A stretch of DNA of 64,000 bases from Tubulanus polymorphus (GCF_964204645.1 NC_134027.1:25904485-25968484), one strand, 5' to 3'. Positions 45,501-57,457 are shown, numbered from the stretch's first letter. A program made the numbers and translations. The notes: generated by a model not told the origin, from the sequence alone.

Positions 45501-45731
45501 GACAAAACACCCAACGGAACGATATCATTGATTGGAAAACGCCGCGAAAAAAAACGATGCGTTCTGGTTCTCCACAAACGTAATCAATTCCTGCGACGTA
45601 TTTTTTATTATTCATCGGTAGAAAAATTGGCGATACCGCAATTATCCAACAATCTGCGCCTCTTGGAAGACTGGGAGACGCGATGCATCGATTGGCAATA
45701 CTGCGAGACTTTCGGTGGCGTCTTCAATTAA
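45429..45731 (+). CDS. Hypothetical 100-aa ORF beginning inside a repeat
   Basis: ATG to TAA, 100 codons. The first 20 residues are coded by the TAGACTGGTT repeat (HRLVTVS..FHRLVAV). The remainder (KRREKKRCVLVLHKRNQFLR, then LRLLEDWETRCIDWQY) is mixed and basic, lacking signal peptide, TM helix or recognised motif. It may be chance or a remnant. Flanking DNA is CpG-retaining. Confidence 0.2.
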   Translation: MHHRLVTVSMTGTFHRLVAVYGGPDKTPNGTISLIGKRREKKRCVLVLHKRNQFLRRIFYYSSVEKLAIPQLSNNLRLLEDWETRCIDWQYCETFGGVFN

Positions 45732-47124
45732 AAAATCAATACACAGACACTTGACGTGTGGCCGTACACGCCGTTCACGCATGCAATTAACGTTTGACCC
45801 TATTCATCTTGAAGGTGTCGTCAAAATCCGCGTCGAAATAATCTGCCGCCGCGGATCTAATAGCGGTCAATTATCGGAATTTGTCGCCAAGGCGGAAGTC
45901 ACTTTCAACTTTTAAATGTCTGGCAATTTGTGACTTTATTTAAAGGCGATGGCGGAAGCACCGCAGATGGAAGGAGACTCAGCCGGCAATAGGCTATAAT
46001 TGATTACTAAGGTACTCGTCGGTAACCTCAGCAGCGGCAGCAGCAGCAGTAGCAGCGGATTCCCTGATAAAAAGGATTCCTCCTCAGTCGAGCCATCTTA
46101 TCATTATGTATATATATATGCAGAGAGAGAGAGACATATAGCGCTCGTTCATTCGCCCGGAGAAACGACTTGTTAAATTCTGATAGTGCGGAATCGATGA
46201 ATTTTTTTTTTCAGCGCGCGATATAAATCCGAGCCCTGTTTGCTATCGATCTGGCGGTGTAGAGGTACCGGGTTTATAAATGAGTGCGCCGCGCAGACCT
46301 ACACCGATTGAACGCCGGATAATTATATCCGACAAGACCCTTCAATTTGATGAAAATTCTCCCAATCAAGCCGTGAATTTTTGCCAATGAGCGCCGAGTG
46401 GTTCCGCGGACGGCATTCCTAACAAATGTAAATAGAATTTAAGAACAATAAGTAATCTACGCCGGAGATCCGTGCCGTCTTAAAGAGTGCGCAAATTGCA
46501 TTTTTCGCTCTTTTTATGGCGACGGAATTTTACATCATAATACATGCAAATTACGACGCGGATAACTCAATCAGCGCCGCGAACATCCGAGCAATTTGGT
46601 CGTCGAATTACGCATATAATTCGTGGTTTTTGATACGCTATTACATATATGCAGGCCTTTTGAAGAGGTTATGATCATTTTCAGGACAGCGCCACATCAG
46701 CGGCAACGCGAGCGACAACATCTCGCGCACAGACGACGCAGCGCTGGAAAAACATGGCTGAAACGACCAATCACCGGCATCGACCAGCAACCGTCGACAT
46801 TTAAGTTCATTACAAAACTCATTGGTTATCTACGTGAATTAGAGAAAAAGAGGGAAAATCCGTAATTACATTCCGCAGTCATGTGGCGAGTTGGTAACTG
46901 AATTAAGCCGCTCGTAGATACGCGAAATCAAAACTCTGTTAGACGAAGTTATAGCCGAAGTTAAAAAATGCTGGTGACAGAGATATATGGAAAATGATTC
47001 CGCTCTCAAAAGAGATCCGAGATCGTCGTTTATTGCTCGAATCGTCGCCCGAGGCCCCAGAAATATCATACGAGTTTAAATGAAAACATGTAACGTAAAA
47101 CCGTATAGTTATGATAGAGTTAGT
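45732..47124. other. Low-repeat, CpG-retaining intergenic block
   Basis: One of the longest stretches without R-family debris. It has (CAG)n-like segments at 46025-46057, a (GA)n at 46120, and an open frame at 46623-46865 that begins with GTG. An acceptor-like ATTTTCAG at 46682 precedes GACAGCGCCACATCAGCGG, but no donor follows. Regulatory DNA is possible. Confidence 0.35.
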
Positions 47125-47138
47125 GGGGGGGGGGGGGG
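47125..47138 (+). repeat. G14 homopolymer
   Basis: Longest of the G/C runs in the window, about 70 bp before a G/T-rich minisatellite. Confidence 0.95.
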
Positions 47139-47204
47139 TACAGCATGTATAGTCATCACTAGATCCATCAGTAATTTATTCGCTGTTTATGTTGTCAGTT
47201 TGAA

Positions 47205-47612
47205 TTTTGTGGTGGTGGGGATGGATGTGGTAGGGGGAGTGGATGTGGTGGGGGATGGATGTGGCGGTGGGGATGGATGGGGCGGTGAAGGTGGATGTGG
47301 TGGTGAGAGATGGAAGGGGTGGTGGGAGTGGATGTGGTGATGGGGGTGAATGTGGTGGTGGGGATGGATGGGGCGGCGAAGAGGTGGAAGAGGTGGTGGG
47401 AGTGCATGTGGTAGTGGGAGTGGATGTGGTGGGAGTGCGTGTGGTAGTGGGAGTGGATGTGGTGGGAGTGCGTGTGGTAGTGGGAGTGCGTGTGGTAGTG
47501 GGAGTGGATGTGGTAGTGGGAGTGGATGTGGGAGTGCGTGTGGTAGTGGGAGTGGATGTGGTGGGAGTGCGTGTGGTAGTTGGAGATGCATGCGGTGGCG
47601 ATAGTGTTCTTC
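47205..47612 (+). repeat. G/T/A-only minisatellite of 15- and 18-bp modules
   Basis: The modules GATGTGGTGGGAGTG (15) and CGTGTGGTAGTGGGAGTG (18) alternate to give 33-bp steps (CGTGTGG at 47438, 47471, 47489, 47537, 47570). The plus strand is almost free of C outside CGTG/TGCG. Every module length is a multiple of three, so several frames on both strands stay open (HALPPHPLPLP on minus); these are by-products. Confidence 0.85.
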
Positions 47613-48370
47613 AAATGATAAAAAGCAGGTGTGAAGATTGGTAAGGATTTTACCCGGGTCCGGTGCGGTATTTCAACATCAGCGCCGATATTTTTATTCA
47701 GAATCCGATAGTCCTGATGTCGTAGGTCCGGGTTAGTCCAAATGTTTGGTCCGCGTCCGGCATTTCATTGTTGGCTCGGCCGGGTCCGGGTTCGTATCCG
47801 AATTTCAATTCAATTAATCACTACAGATATCTTAGTGCAATTTCATCAAATTGTTCAATGCTTAACTGGTATCATTTACGAGAAATACATCCATATATCT
47901 ATCATATCTAAAATATCCATTCTATCGAGACCTATTACTCCCACCATACAACATATACTACATTACATATGGCTGGGCTGATTAGAGACCTCAATATCAA
48001 AATAGCTATTTCTACCAGTTGCTAGTGTAAATTGATTGAATATCGAAATATATACATATCTCAAATATCGTAATTTCAACCAACACACATCCAGCCCTGC
48101 TATAAAAACACGTATCCTTTTTACTCAAATACATTATATCGATTCTTTCTCGCGAGGATTTTCTAATTCCTGTACAACGTAATGATTTTGTGCCGGTGAT
48201 ATTATCGCCATCGAGTATAGATCGTATTATGAATATGTACTTCAATCGGCGTGATCACAACTGAACTAATATATGTGCGGTATTTATTTCAAAGCCGTCA
48301 GAACAAAATGGAATGACGACGCTGTTGAATGAACGATTTCAACAAAACGGGTTCAAATAAAAATCTCAAA
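47613..48370. other. Intergenic, no feature seen
   Basis: Bases 47650-47800 are GC-richer, with repeated GGGTCCGG and GGTCCGCGTCCGG motifs. No gene. Confidence 0.45.
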
Positions 48371-48386
48371 TTAGGCTAAACAAAAA

Positions 48387-48580
48387 TGATACCTTGTTTC
48401 TCCGCAGCGGCCGGGTCATTTTTGTAAAATATGATACAATTTATAAACAGTTCATTTCTATAGCGGCCGGGTCTGTTATGGTAACATTGATCACGATTTA
48501 AAAAAAAGTAATGTATAGGGTAGATAGGCGGCCGGCCGGGTCAACATTAAAGCTCAGCAGAGCGGAGAAACAAGGTATCA
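48387..48580 (-). mobile_element. R6 TIR element, copy 2
   Basis: Perfect 19-bp terminal inverted repeats TGATACCTTGTTTCTCCGC (48387) and its complement ending 48580; length 194 bp. The interior carries GCGGCCGGGTCATTTTTG and GGCGGCCGGCCGGGTCAACA. TTAGGCTAAA outside both ends may extend the element. Confidence 0.85.
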
Positions 48581-48605
48581 ATTTTTTTTAGCCTTAGGCT
48601 AGAAA

Positions 48606-48803
48606 TGATACATTGTTTCTTCATCCGCTGGGCTTAAAAGTTGACCTGACCAGCCGCCTATCTACTTTACCCCGTACATTAGGCCTACTCCTTTAAGACA
48701 TAATCAAACTGACCATAACAATCATAGCAGTTATAGAAATGAACTGATTGCACATTTTATTGGAATAGACAAAATGACCCAGCCGATTAGGAGAAACAAG
48801 GTA
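48606..48803 (+). mobile_element. R6 TIR element, copy 3, inverted next to copy 2
   Basis: TGATACATTGTTTCTTCATC to TAGGAGAAACAAGGTA. It aligns to copy 2 in opposite orientation and to copy 1 (19764) in the same orientation. Only 25 bp (TTTTTTAGCCTTAGGCTAG) separate copies 2 and 3. Confidence 0.85.
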
Positions 48804-49164
48804 AAATTTTTAGCTCTAGTATAAGGTCACTACCCCCTCATACCCCACGACAAGACGCCCCCCTTCGAACAACAACACCACAACTACCATCACAAGAAAA
48901 AAGACACTTAAACCATAAAAACCAATTGTGTCCATTAATTTAGATTACTCATCCAAGCCGCAAGCGCGTTATCTGCATTTCATTGTTTTCGCCCGATAAT
49001 TGTTTGTGTTAATCAGGTCATTTTGCCCGTGGGTCAATCTTATCTTTTGTTTCAAATCAATTAAATGCGTTACTAAACAACTCGCTCTACTGGGCCAACG
49101 TATCCGTCGGTGAATCATAGATAGCTACGCTCCAGTGACGACTCCGCGTCCGACTGAGACAATC
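48804..49164. other. Intergenic, no feature seen
   Basis: C/A-rich 48840-48920, otherwise unremarkable. Confidence 0.5.
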
Positions 49165-49390
49165 GAATATGCCATTTGTGACAAGCGAGAATCCGCCAGG
49201 TGGCGATAGTGTAGATTCGGACAACGATGCCGGATTTCTTTTCAAATTCAATTAAATTCTATCCATAATTTCTCAGATTCTATGAGTGAATCCTAAACAT
49301 TGATTAACGAGGACTCTTCTGTGGCAATCGAGGATCCACCAGGTGTCGCTAGTGTTCATTCGGACAACGATACCGGATTTCATCTCGGAT
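49165..49390 (+). repeat. R9 direct repeat pair
   Basis: CAAGCGAGAATCCGCCAGGT..GGCGATAGTG..ATTCGGACAACGATGCCGGA (49181) recurs as CAATCGAGGATCCACCAGGT..GTCGCTAGTG..ATTCGGACAACGATACCGGA (49324), 143 bp apart. A third relic lies at 6838-6905 in inverse orientation. Confidence 0.7.
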
Positions 49391-50410
49391 GAATCTTACA
49401 TGAACCATAAAGATCAATGTGAGTTTATCAAGAGTCGTAATTTGCCTAATTTCTGATGTGGGAGGCTAAAATGCTTGATGAAATTTCATTGAAAAATAAA
49501 CTTAATTTTGAGCCAGTGGGTTACCTGGTTGTACGGGGTACGAATTTACGAAGGAGCCATTTAGAATATTAAGTTATTCCTTCACAAAATGAGCATATAT
49601 TACGACGCATATTTGTAGTTGTCGCAAATAATTCTAAATGTAGAAAAAAGATTTGAACATTGTTGAATGTCGGCGCTTTGTTTTGATGTTACCGGATACG
49701 AGCTCTTCGACTGGAATATAGCTTAAAGAGTTTATATGTAGATACGAAAATAATTAGATATACGCGTATATCATGAAATATACAATAACGAAACTCGCCG
49801 CCAGCGCCATTATATGATAGTCTCTCTGTAAAAGCAAAAATTAAACATCGTTTTCGCGTCCGCGGGTGAATAATTTCAGTCGTGATATTATTGTCTTAAT
49901 TATTTGCCTGGCACCCCGCGGCTGTCCTGACGGGCGGGTCCTACTGACACGCCCTATCACTAGTCATCTATACAGTTAATAATATCAAATAAATAAACAG
50001 CCAAAAAGCACAAAATCGTCTCCGATTATCTTACAATCGATTTTTGATAGGAGTTAGCTGAGGCTTAATTTCGTGTACGTAACATCCTGGCAAAGTTTTT
50101 GGCTCCGGTTTTTACGCTTAACCACACGTTTAGTGCTCGGAACATTACGACGATTTAAACGCTTAAAATACGATACGCTTTATGTTTCAAATTCTGAATT
50201 TTCAACGTCGAATTTTAGCCTCGGGCGGATGAAAGTCGGCGGTGTGTGTGTGTGTATAGTTATTTTTAATATCATTCGCTCATATCAGTTAGTACGTCGA
50301 TAATGACTGACAGATATGAAATACACGGGTTCTCAGATATATAATGACAAACCACAAAACGTTATCATTATCTTATAGGATTGTTGCAAAGAGGAGTCGT
50401 GTTAACCCCG
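49391..50410. other. Intergenic, no feature seen
   Basis: Short (GT)n near 50241. No gene. Confidence 0.5.
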
Positions 50411-50562
50411 CAGGACCCGTTTCAACAGTTTTGACTTTTGGATAACTCTGAGCTCGGAGCAATCATATTTGACAGCCAAGTTTTCGCTGAGTAAAATTAG
50501 TTCATTTTCAATGAGTTAACTGTGTGTCGAATCTAAATGCAGAACTGTGGAACTGGGTCCTG
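50411..50562. mobile_element. R2 TIR element
   Basis: CAGGACCCGTTTCAACAGTT at the left; the reverse complement of the right end reads CAGGACCCAGTTCCACAGTT. 152 bp, with interior TTAGTTCATTTTCAATGAGT as in other R2 copies. Confidence 0.8.
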
Positions 50563-52601
50563 GTGTCAAATCAGTAAATGTTAAGACATATAGATGTAGT
50601 ACTCGATATGGTATAGAGCCATGCTCGCTATCTATTCTCTAATAGATTAATTAGTAAATCAATTAGTACTCAATTAGTATCACTCTCCCTAAAAATACTG
50701 TAACATGCACTACGCGCTGTATAGCGAAAGTAAATTTTTCAAATTCAAGAAAATTTATGAATCTTATTTTACACCACAAGACCCAAACATATTGGAAGCT
50801 AGTATTGTTTATACAAAAAGCAGATGAAAGCTTCATGTATCTCTCGATACATCCGAACCTTATAAAATCTGGAGTGTATGTTAATAGTTTTCAATATCAC
50901 ATAATTTATATTATATACATTTTATTCATTTTCGACAATATTAAGCAATATATATGTTTCATTTTTCAACTCGTCAATAAACTTTCAAGTTAGTTCGCTT
51001 GGTTTTATTCTACCGACAAAATACTATCTGTCTTTTCGTCGACTGATTTATCTTAGAGGAATGAAGAAAACGAAGGAGAAATCGACAGGAGAAAGTTGCT
51101 CTTTATCGCCGATAGCGGCCGTGTTCACCGCGCGCACCCAGGTGCTCTACGATACCAGCTGTATTTTAATGACAAAAACTCATCATCTTTAATATGAATT
51201 CCGGGCGGTAATTTTCTCCGTGTCGCCCGGGCTTATCGCAATAGACAGGTCACGGTTCGCTCTCATCACCGCGCGCCACACAATTTATTAATAAATCCGC
51301 AAAAAATTGACACCGCGTCGCATTAATAACATCGGAAAGGCGATGTACACAGGCTGGATTAAAGCAACGCGTCTAATGGCATTATCTGATACGCGGCTAA
51401 CATATCTAAGAAGCCGCTCGAATTTCTGGCTAAATAAGATTAAAAAGTGTAATAAAGAACCGAGTCGGCGCATTAAAACGCAATTGGTAACATCTGTGCC
51501 CTAAGTAGAATCTATCTCCTTTATCGGCGGGTTTGACTTCAGTTGTAACCACCACATCAAACAACTCAGTTTCAGACCGTTATAAAAAATATTATCTACG
51601 CATTGGCGAGTATGTTGTTGTTACTATCTTTGCCGCGATTTTCGTAAACTAATTATGAAATTGGAGACGAAAGTTTCCGCTATTAAAATCGTGTTTGAAA
51701 GTTGTCGTAAAGTTTAAATCCTTTAATATTTGCTTGGATGAACTTTTGAAGCGAAAGCTATTGAAGTCGCTACCAATTAGAGTTGTAATGTTCATACTTG
51801 GTTCGGTTTTAGCGTCAGAATGAGATCTGAAAGTCTTCAAAAACATCGGACGACGTCTTCGTACATGACCGAATCTTTTGAAAGTTTTCTTCTTTACCGT
51901 GCCTTTCCCGGATTTACAAATACGTCCCTTCCGTAATATCGAACTCAGACGGTAGATTTTGATATAGAGATCGCGGCGCTCTTTTGCTGGAAGGACGAAA
52001 TCCTAAAATTAGCTTTAAAAGCTTACGACAAAACTGCATCAGACGCAATTGCGCTTATCGACTATCATCGTTAACATGGTCATTTCGTAATGGATAATGT
52101 TAGCTTCATTTACCAATACAGGACAGTGGACCTTTTCAAAGTATTTTTTGTCTCTCGATTGACCGCAATGGTTTAACATTTCAGCCGTCGGTTATGGAAT
52201 AAACATCGCTGTCAATAAAATACACGAGAAATGATTCATTTATCGAGATAAATATAGAGGAATTTACCCGAATTGATCCCCGAGGGGACATTTCTATCTT
52301 ATTCTATTGTTAGGGAAATTTATCCGGCAACCTTCGTATAATTATCTCGTCGCACTAGTCGAGAAAATGTCAATCGACTTTAAAATAAACATCAAACACA
52401 AAACAAACAGTTTGTTCGCACCTTTCAATGAAAATCACATCAAAAAGCTTCAGTTGCTACTAGTGTGGAAACGCTCTAAGAAAAAGTGCAGGTTTTTATG
52501 CGCGGTACCTGTTTCGGTATCTGGAAAGTTCTAATGAATAAATACCGCAAATATCTACGATTTCGATCGATGAATCTACGATAGAATATGATTCTAATTT
52601 T
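50563..52601. other. Intergenic, partly CpG-retaining
   Basis: Bases 51040-51500 are low-repeat and CpG-retaining with a CACCCAGGTGCT E-box-like motif and TTAATAA motifs. A plus frame at 51307-51504 opens with TTG and is not convincing. Confidence 0.4.
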
Positions 52602-52613
52602 GGGGGGGGGGGG
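52602..52613 (+). repeat. G12 homopolymer
   Basis: Twelve G in a row flanked by AATTTT and AAAGCTG. Confidence 0.95.
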
Positions 52614-53249
52614 AAAGCTGAAATCATCATCGATGACCGTGAGTTGATCTGTGCAAGACGACCGATCGTCTGCGATATCGTTGTGTTTAATTGCTGCCTA
52701 TGGGTGTTGTGTTACAAGTCAGAAAATACTCCGCTAATTGGTTGACTAGAACGTGTTTTCTTTCACTCGGCTGCCACAGGCGACTATAACCGATCTAAAA
52801 TAATCAATTGAAATCGTGATTGATGATATATCATCAGTTTATATATGTTGAAGAGAAACGAACGCTATCGCACATACGATTCATCGTATCAGGTTTTATC
52901 ATTGTAAATAACTTGTATTCTATTTACCGTAATCAATATATCTACATTTCCCTCAATATCGCATACCCTGACCATCATATACCTTAAAAAACCCATAATA
53001 TATAAGAAAAAAAGAGTCTTATTTCTCATGATAGCTTATTCCGAGGTTTCGACTTTATCCAAAATGAGGTATTTTTTATTGTTAATAATGCGATCATTGT
53101 GTAATACGAAATTATTATCACTTTATATTTGAAATTCCGCTTCCGGTTGAGTTCCCTTACTTCATCATTTTGAAGATTCTTGGGCCTATCAAGTGGGAAG
53201 TGACGTCACAACCAGTCTCTTTTCGGGCTGTCGGTTTTATCATGAATGA
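52614..53249. other. Intergenic with R4 fragment
   Basis: GCTTATTCCGAGGTTTCGAC at about 53033 is a single R4 arm. Nothing else recognised. Confidence 0.45.
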
Positions 53250-53410
53250 ATGAACCACGACGACCTGCTAACAAGGGCTTTTAAATTCCTAGTATCAGCA
53301 GTGGCTGTTCCAGGGGGCGGAGCATTCCCCTACCCGGACTGTACGTGGAAAGAAGTTATTCGAGACAATCTGCTTGGGTTCGAACCCTGCTACAATTTCT
53401 ATTTTTGGAT
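53250..53410 (+). mobile_element. Possible tRNA-related repeat
   Basis: Ends in CTTGGGTTCGAACCCTGC, a box B with well-paired T-stem halves. Upstream CAGTGGCTGTTCCAGGGGGC is loosely box-A-like. An ATG frame (65 codons) spans it but reads into the box B, so I treat it as a repeat. Confidence 0.3.
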
Positions 53411-54349
53411 ATCAAATAAGGAATTTAATGCCTTCGTAGTGAGTTAATGGGATGAATAAATTTGGTTTCCTTCTCTTTTTGGCAAAAAGAAGTAAAACTA
53501 TATTCCAGCTCTAAACTGGAATTAAATCGAATTGAATAAAACGCGAATCTTATCTGTTGGGTTAATCTAATATATGTATCTCAGTACAGTTAAATCAATC
53601 GCTTATTTCGAGGCGAACCAAAACACAAAAACTACTCGTTTTAAAACTCTGATTATAGATATCGATGTTTGGCGCGGTAGTACACTCGTAACTCAGCGCT
53701 TGAGATATTCAACACCTCAATCAATTCCAATATGTAACAAACAGAAAGTATTTTGATTACTTGTGTGTGACATTTCATGATAGACCTACCAATAAATCTA
53801 AATACCCCCCTAAACAATATAAAATCGATCGTTTTACAAAAATATATCTAATAAAAATATATTGTTCGCGAACTTTCCTTTTTGTCTAGAACTTTCTAAT
53901 GAACCAATCAGATGAGTAGGTGTGACAATAAACGCTGTCACTAACAGCTAGATAATTCGCTTGCGCAATGATTTTTTTTCAATTCGCCTCAAACACGTTT
54001 ATGATCGAAAGAAAACCGTGATGTTTTAAACGAATTTAATTTAGCAAATTAATATTTAAAAAATCGCCCCCACCCCGTAGGGTCTTTTCATTATGTTGAA
54101 CCAACATTATCATTGTATTGAAAGTTTGTTTGCGCCGAGAGGGTATTTCAAAAAAGTTTTTTTCAGCAATGTCTTCAAGCTGCAAATGAGTGGAGGGGGT
54201 TAGTTAGTTTTTGTTTCAATCTTGCCTTACGTCGTTCGGATCTAGGTTTTGCCAATACTCATCCTTGGACCGTTCTTTTAACGTTAACCTCACGACAGGA
54301 ACACGGCCTTAGAAGTGTTGCCCGCACACCGCAATGGAAACTTCCATAG
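53411..54349. other. Intergenic, no feature seen
   Basis: No family copy or exon recognised. Confidence 0.5.
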
Positions 54350-54470
54350 TTATGACTTAGACTAAAAGACCAGCCTAATATCATTTTGGTTCAATAACCA
54401 ATCTAACAAAAGACCAGTCTAAGACATCTTAGTTCCATTGCCAATCTATGTTTCAAGACTACTTTCGCAC
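54350..54470 (-). mobile_element. R1 copy with two core units, diverged
   Basis: On the minus strand: GATTGGCAATGGAACTAAGA..AGACTGGTCTTTTGTTAGATTGGTTATTGAACC..GGCTGGTCTTTTAGTCTAAG. TIRs mostly eroded. Confidence 0.65.
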
Positions 54471-55689
54471 TGGAGCCGACCCCATCAATAGTTAGAATAA
54501 AGATATTCGTCGAATCAGGGAATCTTCATTACACTGTTAAAAAAGAATCTAGTGATTCGTTCGCTTTGTTTGATATATTGCGTATTTTATATTATCATCA
54601 TTTCCATAATCATCAACATCATCGAAACTTCTCGACACTTCTCGATTCAATAATTCAAATTACGCATTCTTATTTTTACACCTTACACGCGGCTTCCTTC
54701 ATTAACAATGCATAGAAAAAGCAAGTCATCTGTAAATGAATTTATACATATTCGGCGGTGGCAGCGGCGGTGGCGGCGGCGTTTTCAGCTGCTAAATCCA
54801 TACGATATTCAGATTTGTTCCGCGTTCGGCGTCAGATACTGACGAGCATATTAAAACCCAGCTCGCTATTGTCCTGCTGTAATTGAGTCTTGTGGTTGAT
54901 TTCACTTCGAATACATTTAAAAACTAGATACACCGTTTTTATTTCGTCCATTATCAATTCATGCCTGTAAGGTAGAGATTCACGTCTACGCATCGCTAGA
55001 CTGGTAGCTTGTCTTTGTTCGTCGTCAGATGTACGGATTCATATACGTTCGTACAAATATAGAAAACTGTTAAACAAACAGAACCGACCACGTTTGATTT
55101 CATTTTAATTGAAGTCGCAACAACCTCGGGCGAAAACAACCCCACATCATGAGCTATAAAGGTGTCGAACGTTTTGACAGACATCTTTGAAAAGCTATTC
55201 AAAAATATTCGTTTTAGTTTTAGTATTTGGTTTCTATAGACGAGTAAGCGACTGTCTAATTCATGAATACCTCTATGCACCAATGGAATATGATAAAAAA
55301 CGCATTACAAATAGTTTTTTCAAAAAGAGAAAAAAATGACCCAACACTGCAGGACAAAAATATCCTAACAAAATGGCGGCTAGCAAAATGTAAAACGGTT
55401 TATCGAAAAAGCCCACAAGTATCTAACGTTTTGACTCTATGAGCCATTCTCAAAAGTTTTGAATATAAAATGAGTCGTAGGATTGAGTAGAAACGTCAAA
55501 ACTCTCGTTTTTTGTTTGTTCATATTGTGGCTTTCCCTGAATGTTCGTTTTAGATTCTAAATCCCTTTATTACGAAATGCCCGAAGAATCGAAGGGTGTG
55601 GGTGAGCTATTTCATGACGTATTTGCTGTTAGGGTTTGCAATTACCTGATTAAACCGACGATAGTCTCCTTCGAAATGTCATGACTGTT
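54471..55689. other. Intergenic; GGC-rich microsatellite
   Basis: GGCGGTGGCAGCGGCGGTGG and following bases lie at about 54755-54781. No gene. Confidence 0.5.
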
Positions 55690-55785
55690 GATTTTAATTT
55701 TTTGATGAACGAATTCTGCTTTTAATCTTTTTGTATTTCTATCTAGTGGGTTTAATCTTATCATCATTACTCCACGTCTGAATAT
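55690..55785. repeat. R7 partial copy next to a G13 run
   Basis: TTTTAATTTTTTGATGAACG, then CTGCTTTTAATCTTTTTGTA, then TTACTCCACGTCTG correspond to the R7 right arm and tail. G13 at 55787-55799 follows within 10 bp. Confidence 0.6.
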
Positions 55786-55799
55786 AGGGGGGGGGGGGG

Positions 55800-56934
55800 T
55801 ATTCTAATAGTAATAATTCTTATTTCTATACGTTTCATGTCGATTTTTTCAGTCGATAAATGAATCAAAGCGAGTGGAATTATAGCTGGTTTTTTTTTTG
55901 GTTTGTATAGAGTTAGTTCTCCCCATCACGTGCGGTGTCAATTAACCATGAACTGATCAAAAACTAACTGAAATTTCACGAGCGGCGCGTGGCGACGCGG
56001 CGCCAACAGAGATCGATCAGTTCTGAAAACTAACTGGGAAAAAAGGCGCTACAATAAAACTTATTTGTTTCATAGTATTTCATGCTAATAATAATATCAG
56101 AATATAGTGATATCAGAAAATACCTGTGGTTTTCAGGCCCGAACCGAGATTTTTGGAGGGGCACTTCTATTTCAGGAAAAAAAGGCATTTTTTCAAGGCT
56201 ATTGAAAAAGGGCAGATCTTAATTATGTATATACCCAAAAAACATGGAAATTCTATCCAAATTTCGAGAAACCTTGACCCGAATTTTTGACACTGACATT
56301 TTGAAAGGCACTTTGAAAATTTTAGGGGGTTCTTTTGCTACTACCCCGGACCTCCACCCCCTGTGTAAAGTTGTTGATATCACATGTATTGAACACGTCA
56401 TATTGGCCGTGAGCCATGAATGATGACTTCAGTAAGCCACTCGATTTAAACGGCCAGCGTGACGCGCTACGACTTCACGTGGCTTGTAACACGTGGAATT
56501 AACTCGATCTAGCCGCCCACGGTCGTCGCAGTAATAATTAGTCTTCCAAGTCAGCAATTCCGTACAAAATAATGGCTGAAATTCGATGCCGATGAATTAT
56601 TATCATGTTCTACTCCGCGACAAAAAAAATCGGATAATTTTTCTTTCGAAAAAATCCAAACTACGCCGCAGTGTTGGCGGGTGATGCTGTGTAGTAATTA
56701 ATATTGAATCTGTGAAAAATAATCAATCCTACTCGTCAATATAATAACTGATACGCTTCGATTTACGAGACAAAAAACGTTTCATTCGATTCTTTGATAT
56801 ATGGTTGTAATTACACACGCGAAATATTTGATTCTCAGTATGGCGAGTATGAAACCATTGATGTAGGTTACTGTAAATCACACGGACTAACAGGTTCAAT
56901 CGGGGCATTTTTCAAAATACATGTACCAATTTTT
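55800..56934. other. Intergenic; eroded repeat and paired E-boxes
   Basis: Bases 56140-56365 contain GAGGGGCACTTCTATTTC and GGACCTCCACCCCCTG, resembling transposon debris. CACGTG occurs at 56476 and 56490. No gene. Confidence 0.4.
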
Positions 56935-57019
56935 CCACAATTGTGAGTTAGAGTTAGTTCATTTTCAATGAATTAACTCAGAGTTAAATCTTAACTCGGA
57001 ACTATGGAACTGGACCCTG
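56935..57019. mobile_element. R2 partial copy
   Basis: ACAATTGTGAGTTAGAGTTA, GTTCATTTTCAATGAATTAA and the right end GGAACTATGGAACTGGACCC match R2. Confidence 0.7.
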
Positions 57020-57385
57020 ACTTTTAAATTAATTATGCCTTTATATCGATGGAATTTGATTCATTGCAAAATTATTCAAAATACATGTACCAACTTTGAG
57101 AAATGTATTTACTGAACTTCGGTAATTCTGACTAAATGTTGAATTCTATATAAATTATGCCGTCAGTGTCCATTCTCCGCTGCTAAATCAGTAATTATAC
57201 CTCGAAGTGTTTCAACATTGACACCTGCCATATATGTCATATGAATCTGGAAATGCTTTTTAGATACCTACATTGACTGGTCTTATCTTCGAGTATCATA
57301 AAAATCAGCTTCTTTTAATATGATAAACTAATAACAATAATTCCACATGTCTAAACTAAATGACAACCAAAAAAATGTTGCAGTA
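57020..57385. other. Intergenic, no feature seen
   Basis: AT-rich, unremarkable. Confidence 0.5.
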
Positions 57386-57457
57386 GTAACAATAACAATA
57401 ACAATAACAATAACAGTAACAGTAACAGTAACAACAGTAACAGTAACAGTAACAGTT
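57386..57457. repeat. (AACAAT)n(AACAGT)n compound microsatellite
   Basis: A run of AACAAT units turns into AACAGT units with one short interruption, consistent with a single A-to-G change spreading by slippage. Confidence 0.9.

Noticed and set aside
46623-46865. 80-codon basic ORF
   Set aside because: Starts at GTG, no donor site, three frames partly open; insufficient for a gene call.
47187-47644. Several 80-139-codon ORFs on both strands
   Set aside because: Open only because minisatellite modules are multiples of three and lack stop triplets.
53250-53447. 65-codon ATG ORF
   Set aside because: Runs through a box-B motif typical of a SINE-like repeat; peptide has no recognisable feature.
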